Shown piece by piece: positions 1 through 6,011 of a stretch of DNA of 6,222 bases. Source of the stretch: Candidatus Woesearchaeota archaeon. GTDB lineage: Archaea > Nanobdellota > Nanobdellia > Woesearchaeales > ARS49. The notes beneath the pieces are model-generated. The model was not told the origin of the DNA and searched no databases. It saw only the letters and a list, made by a program, of their open reading frames with translations. Numbering within the stretch: the first letter of the stretch is position 1; each line of letters opens with the position of its first letter. A program made the translations under genes and the position numbers. The DNA lies in assembly GCA_023261345.1 (NCBI GenBank), contig JAHFPE010000050.1, positions 1 to 6,222 of the forward strand, read 5' to 3'.

Positions 1-1
1 T

Positions 2-127
2 GCGGCAGGCAAAAACTCTCGCGTGCTTCCCGTACGACATGATAAAGTAGACATTGCAGTCTTTGAAGATTATCTGCATCTTTTTAATGGGCTCACAACT
101 GGAGATCGCTTGGAGGACTACTTATGA
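2..127 (+). CDS. C-terminal end of an unidentified protein (partial)
   Basis: The frame starting at base 2 is open from the window edge for 41 codons and closes with TGA at 125-127. Its last residues end in LEDYL. The stop overlaps the ATG of the next gene as ATGA (124-127), a typical translationally coupled operon junction, and the Shine-Dalgarno site of the next gene lies inside this frame. This makes the reading frame credible even though only its tail is visible. The fragment has mixed charged and hydrophobic residues (for example VDIAVFEDYLHLFNGL), with no membrane segment or metal-binding motif. I do not recognise the family, and no function can be assigned from this piece. Confidence 0.6.
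   Translation, partial: AAGKNSRVLPVRHDKVDIAVFEDYLHLFNGLTTGDRLEDYL
112..116 (+). promoter_or_regulatory. Shine-Dalgarno site for the 305-residue membrane protein
   Basis: GGAGG is followed by 7 bases and then ATG at 124. This is the textbook archaeal/bacterial spacing and fixes the start of the downstream gene. It contrasts with the other transcripts in the window, whose first genes have TATA boxes but no such site, and fits a gene internal to an operon. Confidence 0.75.
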
Positions 128-1041
128 ATCTTGATGATAGTGTACGCGCACTGAGCTGTACGATTTATTCAGGAATCGCAGGCTACGCACTAGGTTACAG
201 CTACGCTAGCACTAAGCACAGAGAAAAACCCGTCCCCCCTCCAATTCAAACCCTCCAAGATGCAAAACTGACCGCATTCTACTCCCTTGGTTCAATTTTT
301 GCCCTCCTACAACCAACTTGTCACTTGCTCCAAAGCGAACTTGCAACTGCAGGAGCATACATTGGCAGCATAAGCGTGGCGTTGCTTGGCGCAATTATTG
401 GAGGATATTACGGCACAAAGAAAAATGAACGCATTCCATTTATGACAACTAAAGAAGAGAAAGAATTGAAACAGAAATGGATAGAACTTCGAGATGATAT
501 TTATTCAGGGAATGAGAACGCACCAAACGAATCACTTTTACGCGAATATCTCAATTTATCTTTTGCTATTGGTTTAAGAAACAGACAACCTATCGCGACA
601 AGAAAATATCAAGACGAACAAATAGTGCTACTCGCACGCAATTGTACTGCATATCTGGGATTTAAAGAATTGTTAACAAACGAAAAGCATGGCGCATTTT
701 GTATCCCGCATGAGGAATCACTAGATGGACGAATGTACCTTCAAGATGCAAATGTAATGCGATCAATTCCACTTAAAATTCCATTAATGCACACATTAAA
801 ATTCGATAGTTCCCCGATTTTGCTTGCCGATTTCGCACCAACAATTGGTGCCGAAGAAGTTGAACCTTTGTATCCAAACGATCTTCGTTCGCTTGCTGAA
901 AAAATAGCTACAAAAAAAGAAATCGCAGTTGTAGTATCTGCAGCAATTCCTCAAGAGCGCCAGAGATTCTTAGCTCTCCAAACCTACATATGCGCAGTTG
1001 CTACGCAGCTAATGAAAAGTCACGACTCGAAGAATAATTGA
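124..1041 (+). CDS. Hypothetical membrane-anchored protein, three N-terminal hydrophobic segments
   Basis: A 305-residue protein whose family I do not recognise. Three hydrophobic stretches are visible: about residues 9-29 (small residues and Gly, SGIAGYALGYSYAS), 50-68 (FYSLGSIFALL) and 75-97 (GAYIGSISVALLGAIIGGYYG, glycine-zipper-like). A proline-rich spacer, PVPPP, sits near 36-40. A charged stretch, TTKEEKELKQKW, starts at 108, and residues 120-305 look like a soluble, probably cytoplasmic alpha/beta domain without obvious catalytic motifs. The start is set by GGAGG 7 bases upstream and by the ATGA overlap with the preceding gene, so the two are probably co-transcribed. The stop is TGA at 1039-1041. 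The gene converges on the transketolase operon. A membrane location is well supported by the hydrophobic segments; any role would be a guess. Confidence 0.8.
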   Translation: MNLDDSVRALSCTIYSGIAGYALGYSYASTKHREKPVPPPIQTLQDAKLTAFYSLGSIFALLQPTCHLLQSELATAGAYIGSISVALLGAIIGGYYGTKKNERIPFMTTKEEKELKQKWIELRDDIYSGNENAPNESLLREYLNLSFAIGLRNRQPIATRKYQDEQIVLLARNCTAYLGFKELLTNEKHGAFCIPHEESLDGRMYLQDANVMRSIPLKIPLMHTLKFDSSPILLADFAPTIGAEEVEPLYPNDLRSLAEKIATKKEIAVVVSAAIPQERQRFLALQTYICAVATQLMKSHDSKNN

Positions 1042-1045
1042 ACCC

Positions 1046-1053
1046 AAAAAAAA
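1046..1053 (-). terminator. Oligo-T terminator of the transketolase operon
   Basis: Eight consecutive A on the + strand read as T8 on the - strand, about 80 bases beyond the stop of the transketolase C-terminal subunit gene. Archaeal RNA polymerase terminates at oligo-T without needing a hairpin. The tract lies 5 bases past the end of the convergent membrane-protein gene, so it would stop antisense transcription into it. Confidence 0.5.
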
Positions 1054-1115
1054 GCAACATCAATCTTTACACACAAGCAAATATTCCATACACGAACCGC
1101 TCGACTCAACTGAAC

Positions 1116-1128
1116 GTAACGAAGTTAC
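1116..1128. repeat. Short inverted repeat after the transketolase operon
   Basis: GTAAC-GAA-GTTAC forms a 5-base-pair stem with a 3-base loop, located 5 bases beyond the stop codon of the C-terminal subunit gene on the - strand. It could be a small 3'-end hairpin protecting the transcript, but arms of this length arise easily by chance. Confidence 0.25.
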
Positions 1129-1133
1129 CATTG

Positions 1134-2393
1134 TTATTTCCTAAATGCAAGAACCGCAGCTACATGCTCTTTTGTTGTGCATTTTTCGAGCGCATTTGCA
1201 AGAGAATGATCTTCAAACTCTGCACGTATCCATTCTGCAAAATCATTACTGCCTTTCTCCATGTGCTTACTAAAATCTCCATCACTCATACTCATCAGCG
1301 CGTAATGCAGTTCAGGAATTGTGCGCACTGTTGTTCCATTTGAAAGTATAAGTGCAGTGCCTTCCCTGCGCGTAATTCGCTCGCCCTCTACAGCACCTTC
1401 ACTTGGAGGTTCATGTGATGAAACAAGCTCTTGAACTTTCGCAACAATATCTTTTGCAGTTAAATGGTACTTTTTGAGCAATTCCTCAGCTGTTCCTGAC
1501 TCGCCAAATGAGTCATCAACAGCAACCAACCGCATAGGAGTTGGTACGTCACTTTGTGCAAGAAATTCTGCAATTGCTGAACCGAGTCCTCCTGCTTTTT
1601 GATGCTCTTCAGCAGTCACTATTTTTCCACATCTTCTCGCAGCATCAAGAATAGTCTTTTCATCAAGTGGCTTTACTGTGTGACAATTAATCACGAGAGT
1701 TTCTATGCCGTATTCTTTCTTGAGCGTTTCAGCTGCAAGAAGCGCTTCAGAAACAAGAATGCCATTTGCAATTAGTGCACACGAAGGATTATTTGATTCA
1801 ATTATAATATTAGCTTTCCCAATAGAAAATGGAGTTTCTTGTGTTGTTATCGTCGGAGTTTTTTCTCTTCCAAAACGAAGATAGACTGGACTTGGATGCT
1901 GTGCTGCTGCGATTGTTGCTTTTGCTGCTTCAATAGCATCACATGGAACGATCACAGTCATATTCGGAAGTATTCGCATTAGTGCTACATCTTCAAGTGC
2001 TTGATGCGTTGCACCATCAGGACCAACAGAAAGACCCGCATGACAACCAGCAATTTTTACTGCAACATTGTTGTAACAAATTGTTGTTCGTATCTGCTCC
2101 CAGTTTCTTCCAGGAGAGAATGCTGCAAAACTTGCTGCAAACGGAATCTTACCCATTGAGGCCATTCCTGAAGCAATTGTTACAAGATTTTGTTCAGCAA
2201 CCCCAACCTCGATAAAACGATCTGGAAACTTTTTTTTAAATGCCACAGTACGCGTGCTTTCTGCTAAGTCCGCACAAAGAACAACAACTTTTTTCTCTTT
2301 TCCTGCAATTAATAGTCCTTCACCAAGACCATCTCTTGTTGCTGCGCTCGGAAGTGGTTGTGCACTGTTCAAGTGCATTGCGGCATTTTTCAT
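1134..2393 (-). CDS. tkt: Transketolase, C-terminal subunit, with an extra C-terminal domain
   Basis: This is the Pyr plus C-terminal half of a split transketolase, which transfers two-carbon ketol units between sugar phosphates together with the N-terminal subunit encoded just upstream. Visible motifs: ADLAEST (41-47); GVAEQNL (64-70), whose Glu67 matches the conserved catalytic glutamate contacting the cofactor aminopyrimidine; GPDGATHQALED (124-135), the donor/phosphate-binding loop with conserved His130; ILPNMTVIVP (141-150); and YLRFGRE (171-177). The C-terminal transketolase domain runs to about 325. Archaeal subunits of this type are usually a little over 300 residues, while this one has 419. 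The surplus is a linker (about 328-344) and a separate domain (345-419, listed on its own). ATG overlaps the N-terminal subunit stop as ATGA (2390-2393), and AGGGGA shortly upstream may act as a weak ribosome-binding site, supporting coupled translation and stoichiometric assembly. Confidence 0.93.
   Translation of the reverse strand: MKNAAMHLNSAQPLPSAATRDGLGEGLLIAGKEKKVVVLCADLAESTRTVAFKKKFPDRFIEVGVAEQNLVTIASGMASMGKIPFAASFAAFSPGRNWEQIRTTICYNNVAVKIAGCHAGLSVGPDGATHQALEDVALMRILPNMTVIVPCDAIEAAKATIAAAQHPSPVYLRFGREKTPTITTQETPFSIGKANIIIESNNPSCALIANGILVSEALLAAETLKKEYGIETLVINCHTVKPLDEKTILDAARRCGKIVTAEEHQKAGGLGSAIAEFLAQSDVPTPMRLVAVDDSFGESGTAEELLKKYHLTAKDIVAKVQELVSSHEPPSEGAVEGERITRREGTALILSNGTTVRTIPELHYALMSMSDGDFSKHMEKGSNDFAEWIRAEFEDHSLANALEKCTTKEHVAAVLAFRK
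1137..1361 (-). other. DUF5752-like domain fused to the transketolase C-terminal subunit
   Basis: Residues 345-419 follow a charged, Pro/Gly/Glu-containing linker and do not belong to the transketolase fold. The pattern is ALILSNGTTVRTIPEL, then LHYALMSMSDGDFSKHM, then NDFAEWIRAEF, then LANALEKCTTKEHVAAVL. An L-x3-L-x2-M-x-D-x2-F-x2-H spacing followed by an N-D-F-x2-W-I/V motif matches my memory of a small helical domain (DUF5752 type) found alone or attached to diverse proteins in archaea, especially DPANN groups. The family name is recalled, not searched. Its function is unknown to me. The reading frame is continuous with the enzyme and no stop or frameshift intervenes, so it is a true fusion in this sequence. 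Confidence 0.6.
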
Positions 2394-3301
2394 TGTATTC
2401 CCCTATTTTTCTTTTTGATTTGTTGTTTTATTCTTTTGAATGATTTAAGCATGAATGATTTGAGCAAATACTCTTTTTGTTGTTCGAGTTCCGCAAGCGC
2501 TTGTGCTGCCTGTTCTTTATTTGGTGCTTTCCCGTGCCATTCAGAATCATTTTCCATGAACGAAACTCCTTTTCCCGGAATAACGTTACAAATAATCATT
2601 GTTGGCGCATCATTTAATCTATGCACAGCTTTGAATGCAACAAGAATTTCTGAAATTTCATTTCCGTTTATTTCTAACACATTCCAATTAAATGCCTCAT
2701 ATTTTTTTTTAAGACTATTGAGCGGCATGATATCCTCAGTGAGTCCATCAATTTGAATGTTGTTCCTGTCCATAAAACAAACAAGATTATTCAATTTGTA
2801 CTTTGCAGCAAAAAGCACTGCTTCCCACGTGTTTCCTTCATCATGCTCTCCATCACTCATCACACAAAAAACCCTGCTTTTTTTCTTGTCCATTTTTAGA
2901 CTAATCGCCATGCCTGCAGCTTGACTTAAGCCAGAACCTAGAGGACCTGATGTTGTTTCCAAACCAGCCAATGTTTCTCTATGTGGATGCCCTTGTAATC
3001 GAGAACCAAGTTTTCTTAATGTCAACAATTCTTCAGACGGAAAATACCCTGCCTCTGCCATTGTCGCGTAAAGAACAGGACAAATATGTCCGTTGCTAAG
3101 AATCAGAGAGTCACGTTTCTGCCAGAGGGGCTTTTTAGGATCATGATTCAAAATAGAGAAGTACAACGCAGTAAAAACATCTGCCATACCAAGAGAACCA
3201 CCAGGATGCCCAGTTCCTGCAGCAAGAAGCATTCGAATAATATTCTGTCGAATAGTGTTTGCTATCAAATTCAACTTCTTCAAATCGTTTGTCTTTTGCA
3301 C
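2390..3301 (-). CDS. tkt: Transketolase, N-terminal (thiamine-diphosphate-binding) subunit
   Basis: The PP half of a split transketolase, 303 residues, close to the usual length of archaeal N-terminal subunits. Motifs in order: GHPGGSLG (31-38, substrate/cofactor histidine); SNGH (69-72, second catalytic-site histidine); GPLGSGLSQAAGMA (119-132); SDGEHDEGNTWEA (149-161), the thiamine-diphosphate/Mg-binding signature, with Asn180 of DRNN as the further metal ligand region; and SEWHGKAP (253-260), with His256 at the conserved substrate-binding position. The last 20 residues are Lys/Arg-rich. The start is GTG at 3301, chosen because it is the farthest in-frame start before an upstream stop (TAG at 3323-3325), precedes all motifs, and lies about 26 bases from a TATA box. 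It is the first gene of a two-gene operon with the C-terminal subunit. The function is cytoplasmic non-oxidative pentose-phosphate metabolism. Confidence 0.95.
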   Translation of the reverse strand: MQKTNDLKKLNLIANTIRQNIIRMLLAAGTGHPGGSLGMADVFTALYFSILNHDPKKPLWQKRDSLILSNGHICPVLYATMAEAGYFPSEELLTLRKLGSRLQGHPHRETLAGLETTSGPLGSGLSQAAGMAISLKMDKKKSRVFCVMSDGEHDEGNTWEAVLFAAKYKLNNLVCFMDRNNIQIDGLTEDIMPLNSLKKKYEAFNWNVLEINGNEISEILVAFKAVHRLNDAPTMIICNVIPGKGVSFMENDSEWHGKAPNKEQAAQALAELEQQKEYLLKSFMLKSFKRIKQQIKKKNRGIQ

Positions 3302-3323
3302 AACTATCTGCCCAAAATATGGC

Positions 3324-3331
3324 TATATATA
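3324..3331 (-). promoter_or_regulatory. TATA box of the transketolase operon
   Basis: On the - strand, AAAC followed by TATATATA lies with its centre about 26 bases from the GTG at 3301. A-rich bases on the upstream side resemble a BRE and favour leftward use. At standard archaeal spacing transcription would begin at or next to the start codon, giving a leaderless mRNA. The core CTATATATAG (3323-3332) is a perfect palindrome, so weak rightward use cannot be excluded. Confidence 0.7.
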
Positions 3332-3426
3332 GTTTGTGCAGGAATGATTCTCGATTTCATTCTCGCTCACTCAGAAAATCTTAAACGAGGACTACAACTC
3401 AAAATCTCTTCTACAGAACTATTAGA

Positions 3427-3433
3427 TTTATAA
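3427..3433 (+). promoter_or_regulatory. TATA box of the XRE-family regulator gene
   Basis: TTTATAA is centred about 26 bases before the ATG at 3456, and no Shine-Dalgarno match lies between. This predicts a leaderless transcript that starts at the ATG and supports the chosen start. Confidence 0.6.
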
Positions 3434-3455
3434 GAACCACGCACGTGAATTAGAC

Positions 3456-3773
3456 ATGGACAGGAGTGAGCTACAACGCACCATTGGCAGGAATATTACT
3501 ATGTACCGTGTGTCTCAAGGAATACAGCAGATGGACTTAGCTAGTCGACTCGGAATTCAACAAGCGTCTTTAAGTAGAATAGAGGGAGGAAAGCATGATT
3601 CTCGTATTTACAATATATATTTGATTGCACAAGAATTAGGAGTTACGTTGAATGATCTGACGGAAGAGAGGCCCAAAAAGAGAACAAACGATAAGAATCC
3701 ACCTAAGTACGATCACAACGTAGGCTTAGATTCATGGATATTACAAGATTCCTGCTACGGTCCATCATTTTAG
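3456..3773 (+). CDS. Small XRE/Cro-CI-type helix-turn-helix transcriptional regulator
   Basis: A 105-residue DNA-binding protein. Residues about 5-68 form a complete HTH_3 domain: helix 1 (ELQRTIGRNITMYRVSQG), the Q-x-DLASRLG scaffold helix (about 25-33), the recognition helix IQQASLSRIEGGK (34-46), then the two closing helices ending in LGVTLNDL (61-68). The remaining 37 residues are rich in Lys, Pro and Asp and look disordered. No effector, metal-binding or peptidase domain is present, so it is a stand-alone binder, probably dimeric. It is transcribed divergently from the transketolase operon. Control of that operon or of its own promoter is plausible from position alone. The domain could also be an antitoxin, but no toxin-like partner is adjacent. 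ATG is the first start after an in-frame TAG (3423-3425) and fits the TATA spacing. Confidence 0.88.
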   Translation: MDRSELQRTIGRNITMYRVSQGIQQMDLASRLGIQQASLSRIEGGKHDSRIYNIYLIAQELGVTLNDLTEERPKKRTNDKNPPKYDHNVGLDSWILQDSCYGPSF

Positions 3774-3775
3774 AT

Positions 3776-4816
3776 TTAAAAATTCTTCTTCGCTTTTTTT
3801 AGTGCGATCGTCATGCCTATCTTCCACTTTGTTAGATTTTTCCATGGTGCGCTGGAAAGATTTTCTCGCAATTTCGGGAGGGAAGAAATAAATTGTTCAA
3901 TTGAATTCACAGTTATTTTCTTGCTCCAAACGCCAAGTCCGTTCTTTTCAAGTAAAAACGCATTCATTGTCTGTTCGTACTGTCCTCTTATTGGAACTGA
4001 CAATACTGGCTTTCCAAGCAACATCGCTTCTGTAATTAATGTGAATCCTCCATTTGTGATTACTGCGTCACAAGAGGCAAGATCCTTAATAAATTGCTTA
4101 TGCGACTCTTCAAATCTACAGTTTTTTTCTATTCCAATTTTGTTCATGCCGTACACAGAGAACTTATAAGGCACACTCTTTAATACGGAAATAATTTCGC
4201 TACTTGTTGGAGAAGTTTGATAGACGAGAATATGCCCTTTTCTTGTGCAACGAAGGGATTGTATTTCCTCACGTACAATCGGTTGTACAACAATTGCGTT
4301 AGTCACATTTATTCTGCAAGGAATGAATGACAGAACAACATAAAACCTTGCCCCAGGTGAAACAATTCGCATTCCAACACGTGTTACGAATTCAGCAAAG
4401 GCGCTTTTTGGCTTTGGAGCGTTGCACACGCGCAAAATCATTTGGTTATCGAGACTTATGACCGGCGTTCTAGTAAGCCAGCCCGCCCAATTTGTTGCAT
4501 AATCAAAATCAGTAATAATAACATGCGGCCGAAAATTGTGAATAAGCTGCAACACTCTCAAAAGTGAGAGCGCATACATTCGTGCACGAACCATATTATA
4601 AGCAATTGTCCGCCACACACATACGTTTGAATCTCTGAAAATAAGTCGAAAACTACACGTGGGTTGTAAATTATCCAAATTCTTCTGAAGCATTTCAAAG
4701 GCAACTTCCCCTGCAACAACACGAACGTCATGCCTTTTTTTAAGCCAGTGAATGACTGGCAGAGCTCTTCCTGCATGACCTCTTCCTTCTCCGCAAACGC
4801 CGTAAAGTATTCGCAT
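3776..4816 (-). CDS. GT-B fold glycosyltransferase of the MJ1255 / MurG-like type
   Basis: A 346-residue protein that probably transfers a sugar from a nucleotide-sugar donor. The N-terminus MRILYGVCGEGRGHAGR carries the GxGRGH acceptor-side loop near 9-14, equivalent to the Gly-rich loop of MurG-type enzymes. DFDY (103-106) and SLDNQ (121-125) fit the archaeal MJ1255-like group (recalled as Pfam Glyco_trans_1_3). The C-terminal Rossmann half has DLASCDAVITNGG (245-257) and TEAMLLGKPVLSVP (262-275), the donor-binding Glu/Gly region, then the QYEQTMNAFLLEKNGLG segment. No signal peptide or clear transmembrane helix is seen, so it probably acts at the cytoplasmic membrane face. Donor and acceptor cannot be read from sequence. 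It has its own TATA box, 45 bases of spacing from the glycosidase-like gene upstream, and ends 2 bases from the regulator stop. The Lys-rich tail (KKAKKNF) is encoded over the T7 tract that may terminate the opposing gene. Confidence 0.88.
   Translation of the reverse strand: MRILYGVCGEGRGHAGRALPVIHWLKKRHDVRVVAGEVAFEMLQKNLDNLQPTCSFRLIFRDSNVCVWRTIAYNMVRARMYALSLLRVLQLIHNFRPHVIITDFDYATNWAGWLTRTPVISLDNQMILRVCNAPKPKSAFAEFVTRVGMRIVSPGARFYVVLSFIPCRINVTNAIVVQPIVREEIQSLRCTRKGHILVYQTSPTSSEIISVLKSVPYKFSVYGMNKIGIEKNCRFEESHKQFIKDLASCDAVITNGGFTLITEAMLLGKPVLSVPIRGQYEQTMNAFLLEKNGLGVWSKKITVNSIEQFISSLPKLRENLSSAPWKNLTKWKIGMTIALKKAKKNF
3794..3800 (+). terminator. Oligo-T terminator of the regulator gene, inside the 3' end of the glycosyltransferase gene
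   Basis: T7 on the + strand, preceded by TTCTTCTTCGC, begins 20 bases after the regulator stop. It is the only strong T tract near that end and fits archaeal termination. On the other strand the same bases encode the lysine-rich C-terminus of the glycosyltransferase, so the two transcripts overlap at their 3' ends. Confidence 0.45.
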
Positions 4817-4834
4817 TGTGAGCTCTTATTCACA
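4817..4834. repeat. Inverted repeat over the glycosyltransferase transcription start (possible operator)
   Basis: TGTGA (4817-4821) and TCACA (4830-4834) are inverted arms separated by 8 bases, with a GAGCTC palindrome at 4820-4825. The repeat lies between the TATA box and the ATG, where a bound protein would block initiation. Five-base arms are weak evidence on their own. Confidence 0.25.
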
Positions 4835-4844
4835 CTTATGAGAT

Positions 4845-4852
4845 TATATAAA
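4845..4852 (-). promoter_or_regulatory. TATA box of the glycosyltransferase gene
   Basis: On the - strand TTTATATA is preceded by an A-rich BRE-like AAAGAT. Its centre is about 32 bases from the ATG at 4816, so transcription would begin about 6 bases before the start codon. An in-frame TAA at 4826-4828 excludes a longer protein. The gene therefore has its own promoter although it follows a co-directional gene. Confidence 0.6.
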
Positions 4853-4861
4853 ATCTTTGAA

Positions 4862-5926
4862 CTAACGAAGATACTTCGCCATATTCACTCCCCAAAGCAT
4901 TCCTTCATCACATTTGTAGAACATTGAACTATAAGGTTTTTGCAAACTTACGAGCACTTCAGGCATTGTTCCAAACAGCTGCATTAGCTCGTCGTACTGT
5001 TGAACTAATTCTTTGTACTCTCGGAAGTTTACGTTTCGAATAACATCAAGATAAATCATTCCAAGATTAGTCCAAATTGTTGTTCCTTCATAATTTGGCG
5101 CGAACGCACGCGGCCAAATCCATTTATGTGCTGCGGACTTTGCAGTGTATCTTAATGGCAAGGGGGTTGTGAGCCCTGCATTCTGCATACTTGCAATTGC
5201 AAGTTGTGCAAATCGCTTATTTTCTATAATTCCTGACCAGAACGGGAACACATTTGCATCGCCAGCAACGAACGATTGCTGTGTTGCATCATCAAAAAAG
5301 AATTTCCCAGACCAGTATTTCTTCAAAAATTCTTTTCGGTGAAATTTGAATGAATAGAATAGCCCGAGCGAAGAAGCAGCTTTTGCAACCAGTCCAAGCA
5401 TGATGTTATCATAACAACTGCTGCTACGAATGGAGTGATCTTTCATTGAAGAAAAATGAGCGCTTCCTTTAACAAGTCCTGTTGCGGGATCAATAACTCT
5501 TTTTTCAAACAACGCTATTTGTTCCTCGAGGAAATTTTTGTATTCGAATAAAAGTGCTTTTTCTTGAGCAACTGCCAAACTTCGTAATGTAAACGCCATA
5601 TTATCTGGAGAAAATGTTGGAAAGTCCCATGCTTTACCATTTGAAATCGTTGTTGTAATTGCGCCGTGCTTCCTCCACATGCTAAGCGCATATCGCAGCG
5701 TGCTACAAACTTCTTTTCGAAAACCCATCTTGAGCAACGCATCAATACTGATGCCAAAATCTCTTGTCCAGAACTGTTGAAAATGACCTTCACTTGCGCA
5801 AAAGAACTGCCCATTCCAACAATCTTTCGCTATTGCACGCGCAATTTCAGCTGTGCTTCCCATGTGACGTTTACTCGCGCCAAACCCCATCTTACGACTA
5901 AACATAGCAATTGCTTCACGAAACAT
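4862..5926 (-). CDS. Six-hairpin (alpha/alpha-barrel) glycosidase-like protein
   Basis: A 354-residue protein resembling archaeal amylo-alpha-1,6-glucosidase / neutral-invertase-like (alpha/alpha)6-barrel hydrolases. The key signature is QFWTRDFGISIDALLKMG (51-68). In GH100 invertases and related glucosidases the Asp of a W-x-RDF motif is the general acid, which would be Asp56 here. Other family-like elements are SPDNMAF (106-112), SSSCYDNIMLGL (168-179), the GDANVFPFWSG segment (222-232) and YEGTTIWTNLGMIYL (279-293), where Glu280 is a candidate second catalytic acid by inference. No signal peptide is visible, so it is probably cytoplasmic. It is shorter than full glycogen-debranching enzymes and lacks a separate transferase domain, so it is one barrel only. 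The substrate is unknown. ATG at 5926 lies about 25 bases from a TATA-like box; later Met codons (8, 13, 22) are possible starts but less favoured. The glycosyltransferase gene follows 45 bases later on the same strand. Confidence 0.8.
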   Translation of the reverse strand: MFREAIAMFSRKMGFGASKRHMGSTAEIARAIAKDCWNGQFFCASEGHFQQFWTRDFGISIDALLKMGFRKEVCSTLRYALSMWRKHGAITTTISNGKAWDFPTFSPDNMAFTLRSLAVAQEKALLFEYKNFLEEQIALFEKRVIDPATGLVKGSAHFSSMKDHSIRSSSCYDNIMLGLVAKAASSLGLFYSFKFHRKEFLKKYWSGKFFFDDATQQSFVAGDANVFPFWSGIIENKRFAQLAIASMQNAGLTTPLPLRYTAKSAAHKWIWPRAFAPNYEGTTIWTNLGMIYLDVIRNVNFREYKELVQQYDELMQLFGTMPEVLVSLQKPYSSMFYKCDEGMLWGVNMAKYLR

Positions 5927-5947
5927 ACACGAACAAAAGTAGAAGGG

Positions 5948-5954
5948 ATTAATA
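5948..5954 (-). promoter_or_regulatory. TATA-like box of the glycosidase-like gene
   Basis: On the - strand TATTAAT is preceded by AAAAGAC, a BRE-like A-rich stretch. Its centre is about 25 bases from the ATG at 5926, the same leaderless geometry as the tkt operon and the regulator gene. The box is less canonical than the others. Confidence 0.45.
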
Positions 5955-5974
5955 GTCTTTTGTAAATACGGTGC

Positions 5975-5981
5975 AAAAAAA
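5975..5981 (-). terminator. Oligo-T tract upstream of the glycosidase promoter
   Basis: A7 on the + strand reads as T7 on the - strand, just before the TATA-like box of the glycosidase gene. It would stop leftward transcription coming from the right edge, including any RNA made from the inverted repeats, before the next promoter. No direct proof of use. Confidence 0.35.
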
Positions 5982-6011
5982 TACTATTGACTAGAAATAC
6001 TCCTAACCACG

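Noticed and set aside
1038..1343. A 101-codon + strand frame starting at TTG 1038, overlapping the membrane-protein stop.
   Set aside because: Most of it lies antisense to the 3' part of the transketolase C-terminal subunit gene, it has no ribosome-binding site and its residues (Cys-rich, no domain) look like a by-product of that gene's codons.
1943..2756. Several + strand frames of 67-132 codons over the transketolase genes.
   Set aside because: All are antisense to strongly conserved transketolase motifs, overlap one another, and show low-complexity or Phe/Ser/Cys-rich translations.
3344..3433. A 29-codon + strand frame (starting MILDFILAHSENLK) in the divergent promoter region.
   Set aside because: It is too short to judge, its ATG is only about 16 bases from the centre of the palindromic TATA core, there is no properly spaced ribosome-binding site, and its end coincides with the regulator's TATA box.
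4558..4833. A 91-codon - strand frame starting just upstream of the glycosyltransferase start.
   Set aside because: It overlaps the glycosyltransferase N-terminus in another frame; the transferase frame carries the conserved Gly-rich motif and is clearly the coding one.
5515..5965. Frames of about 99 codons on both strands over the start of the glycosidase-like gene.
   Set aside because: They are shadows of the 354-codon gene, which carries the W-T-R-D-F motif and a matching promoter.
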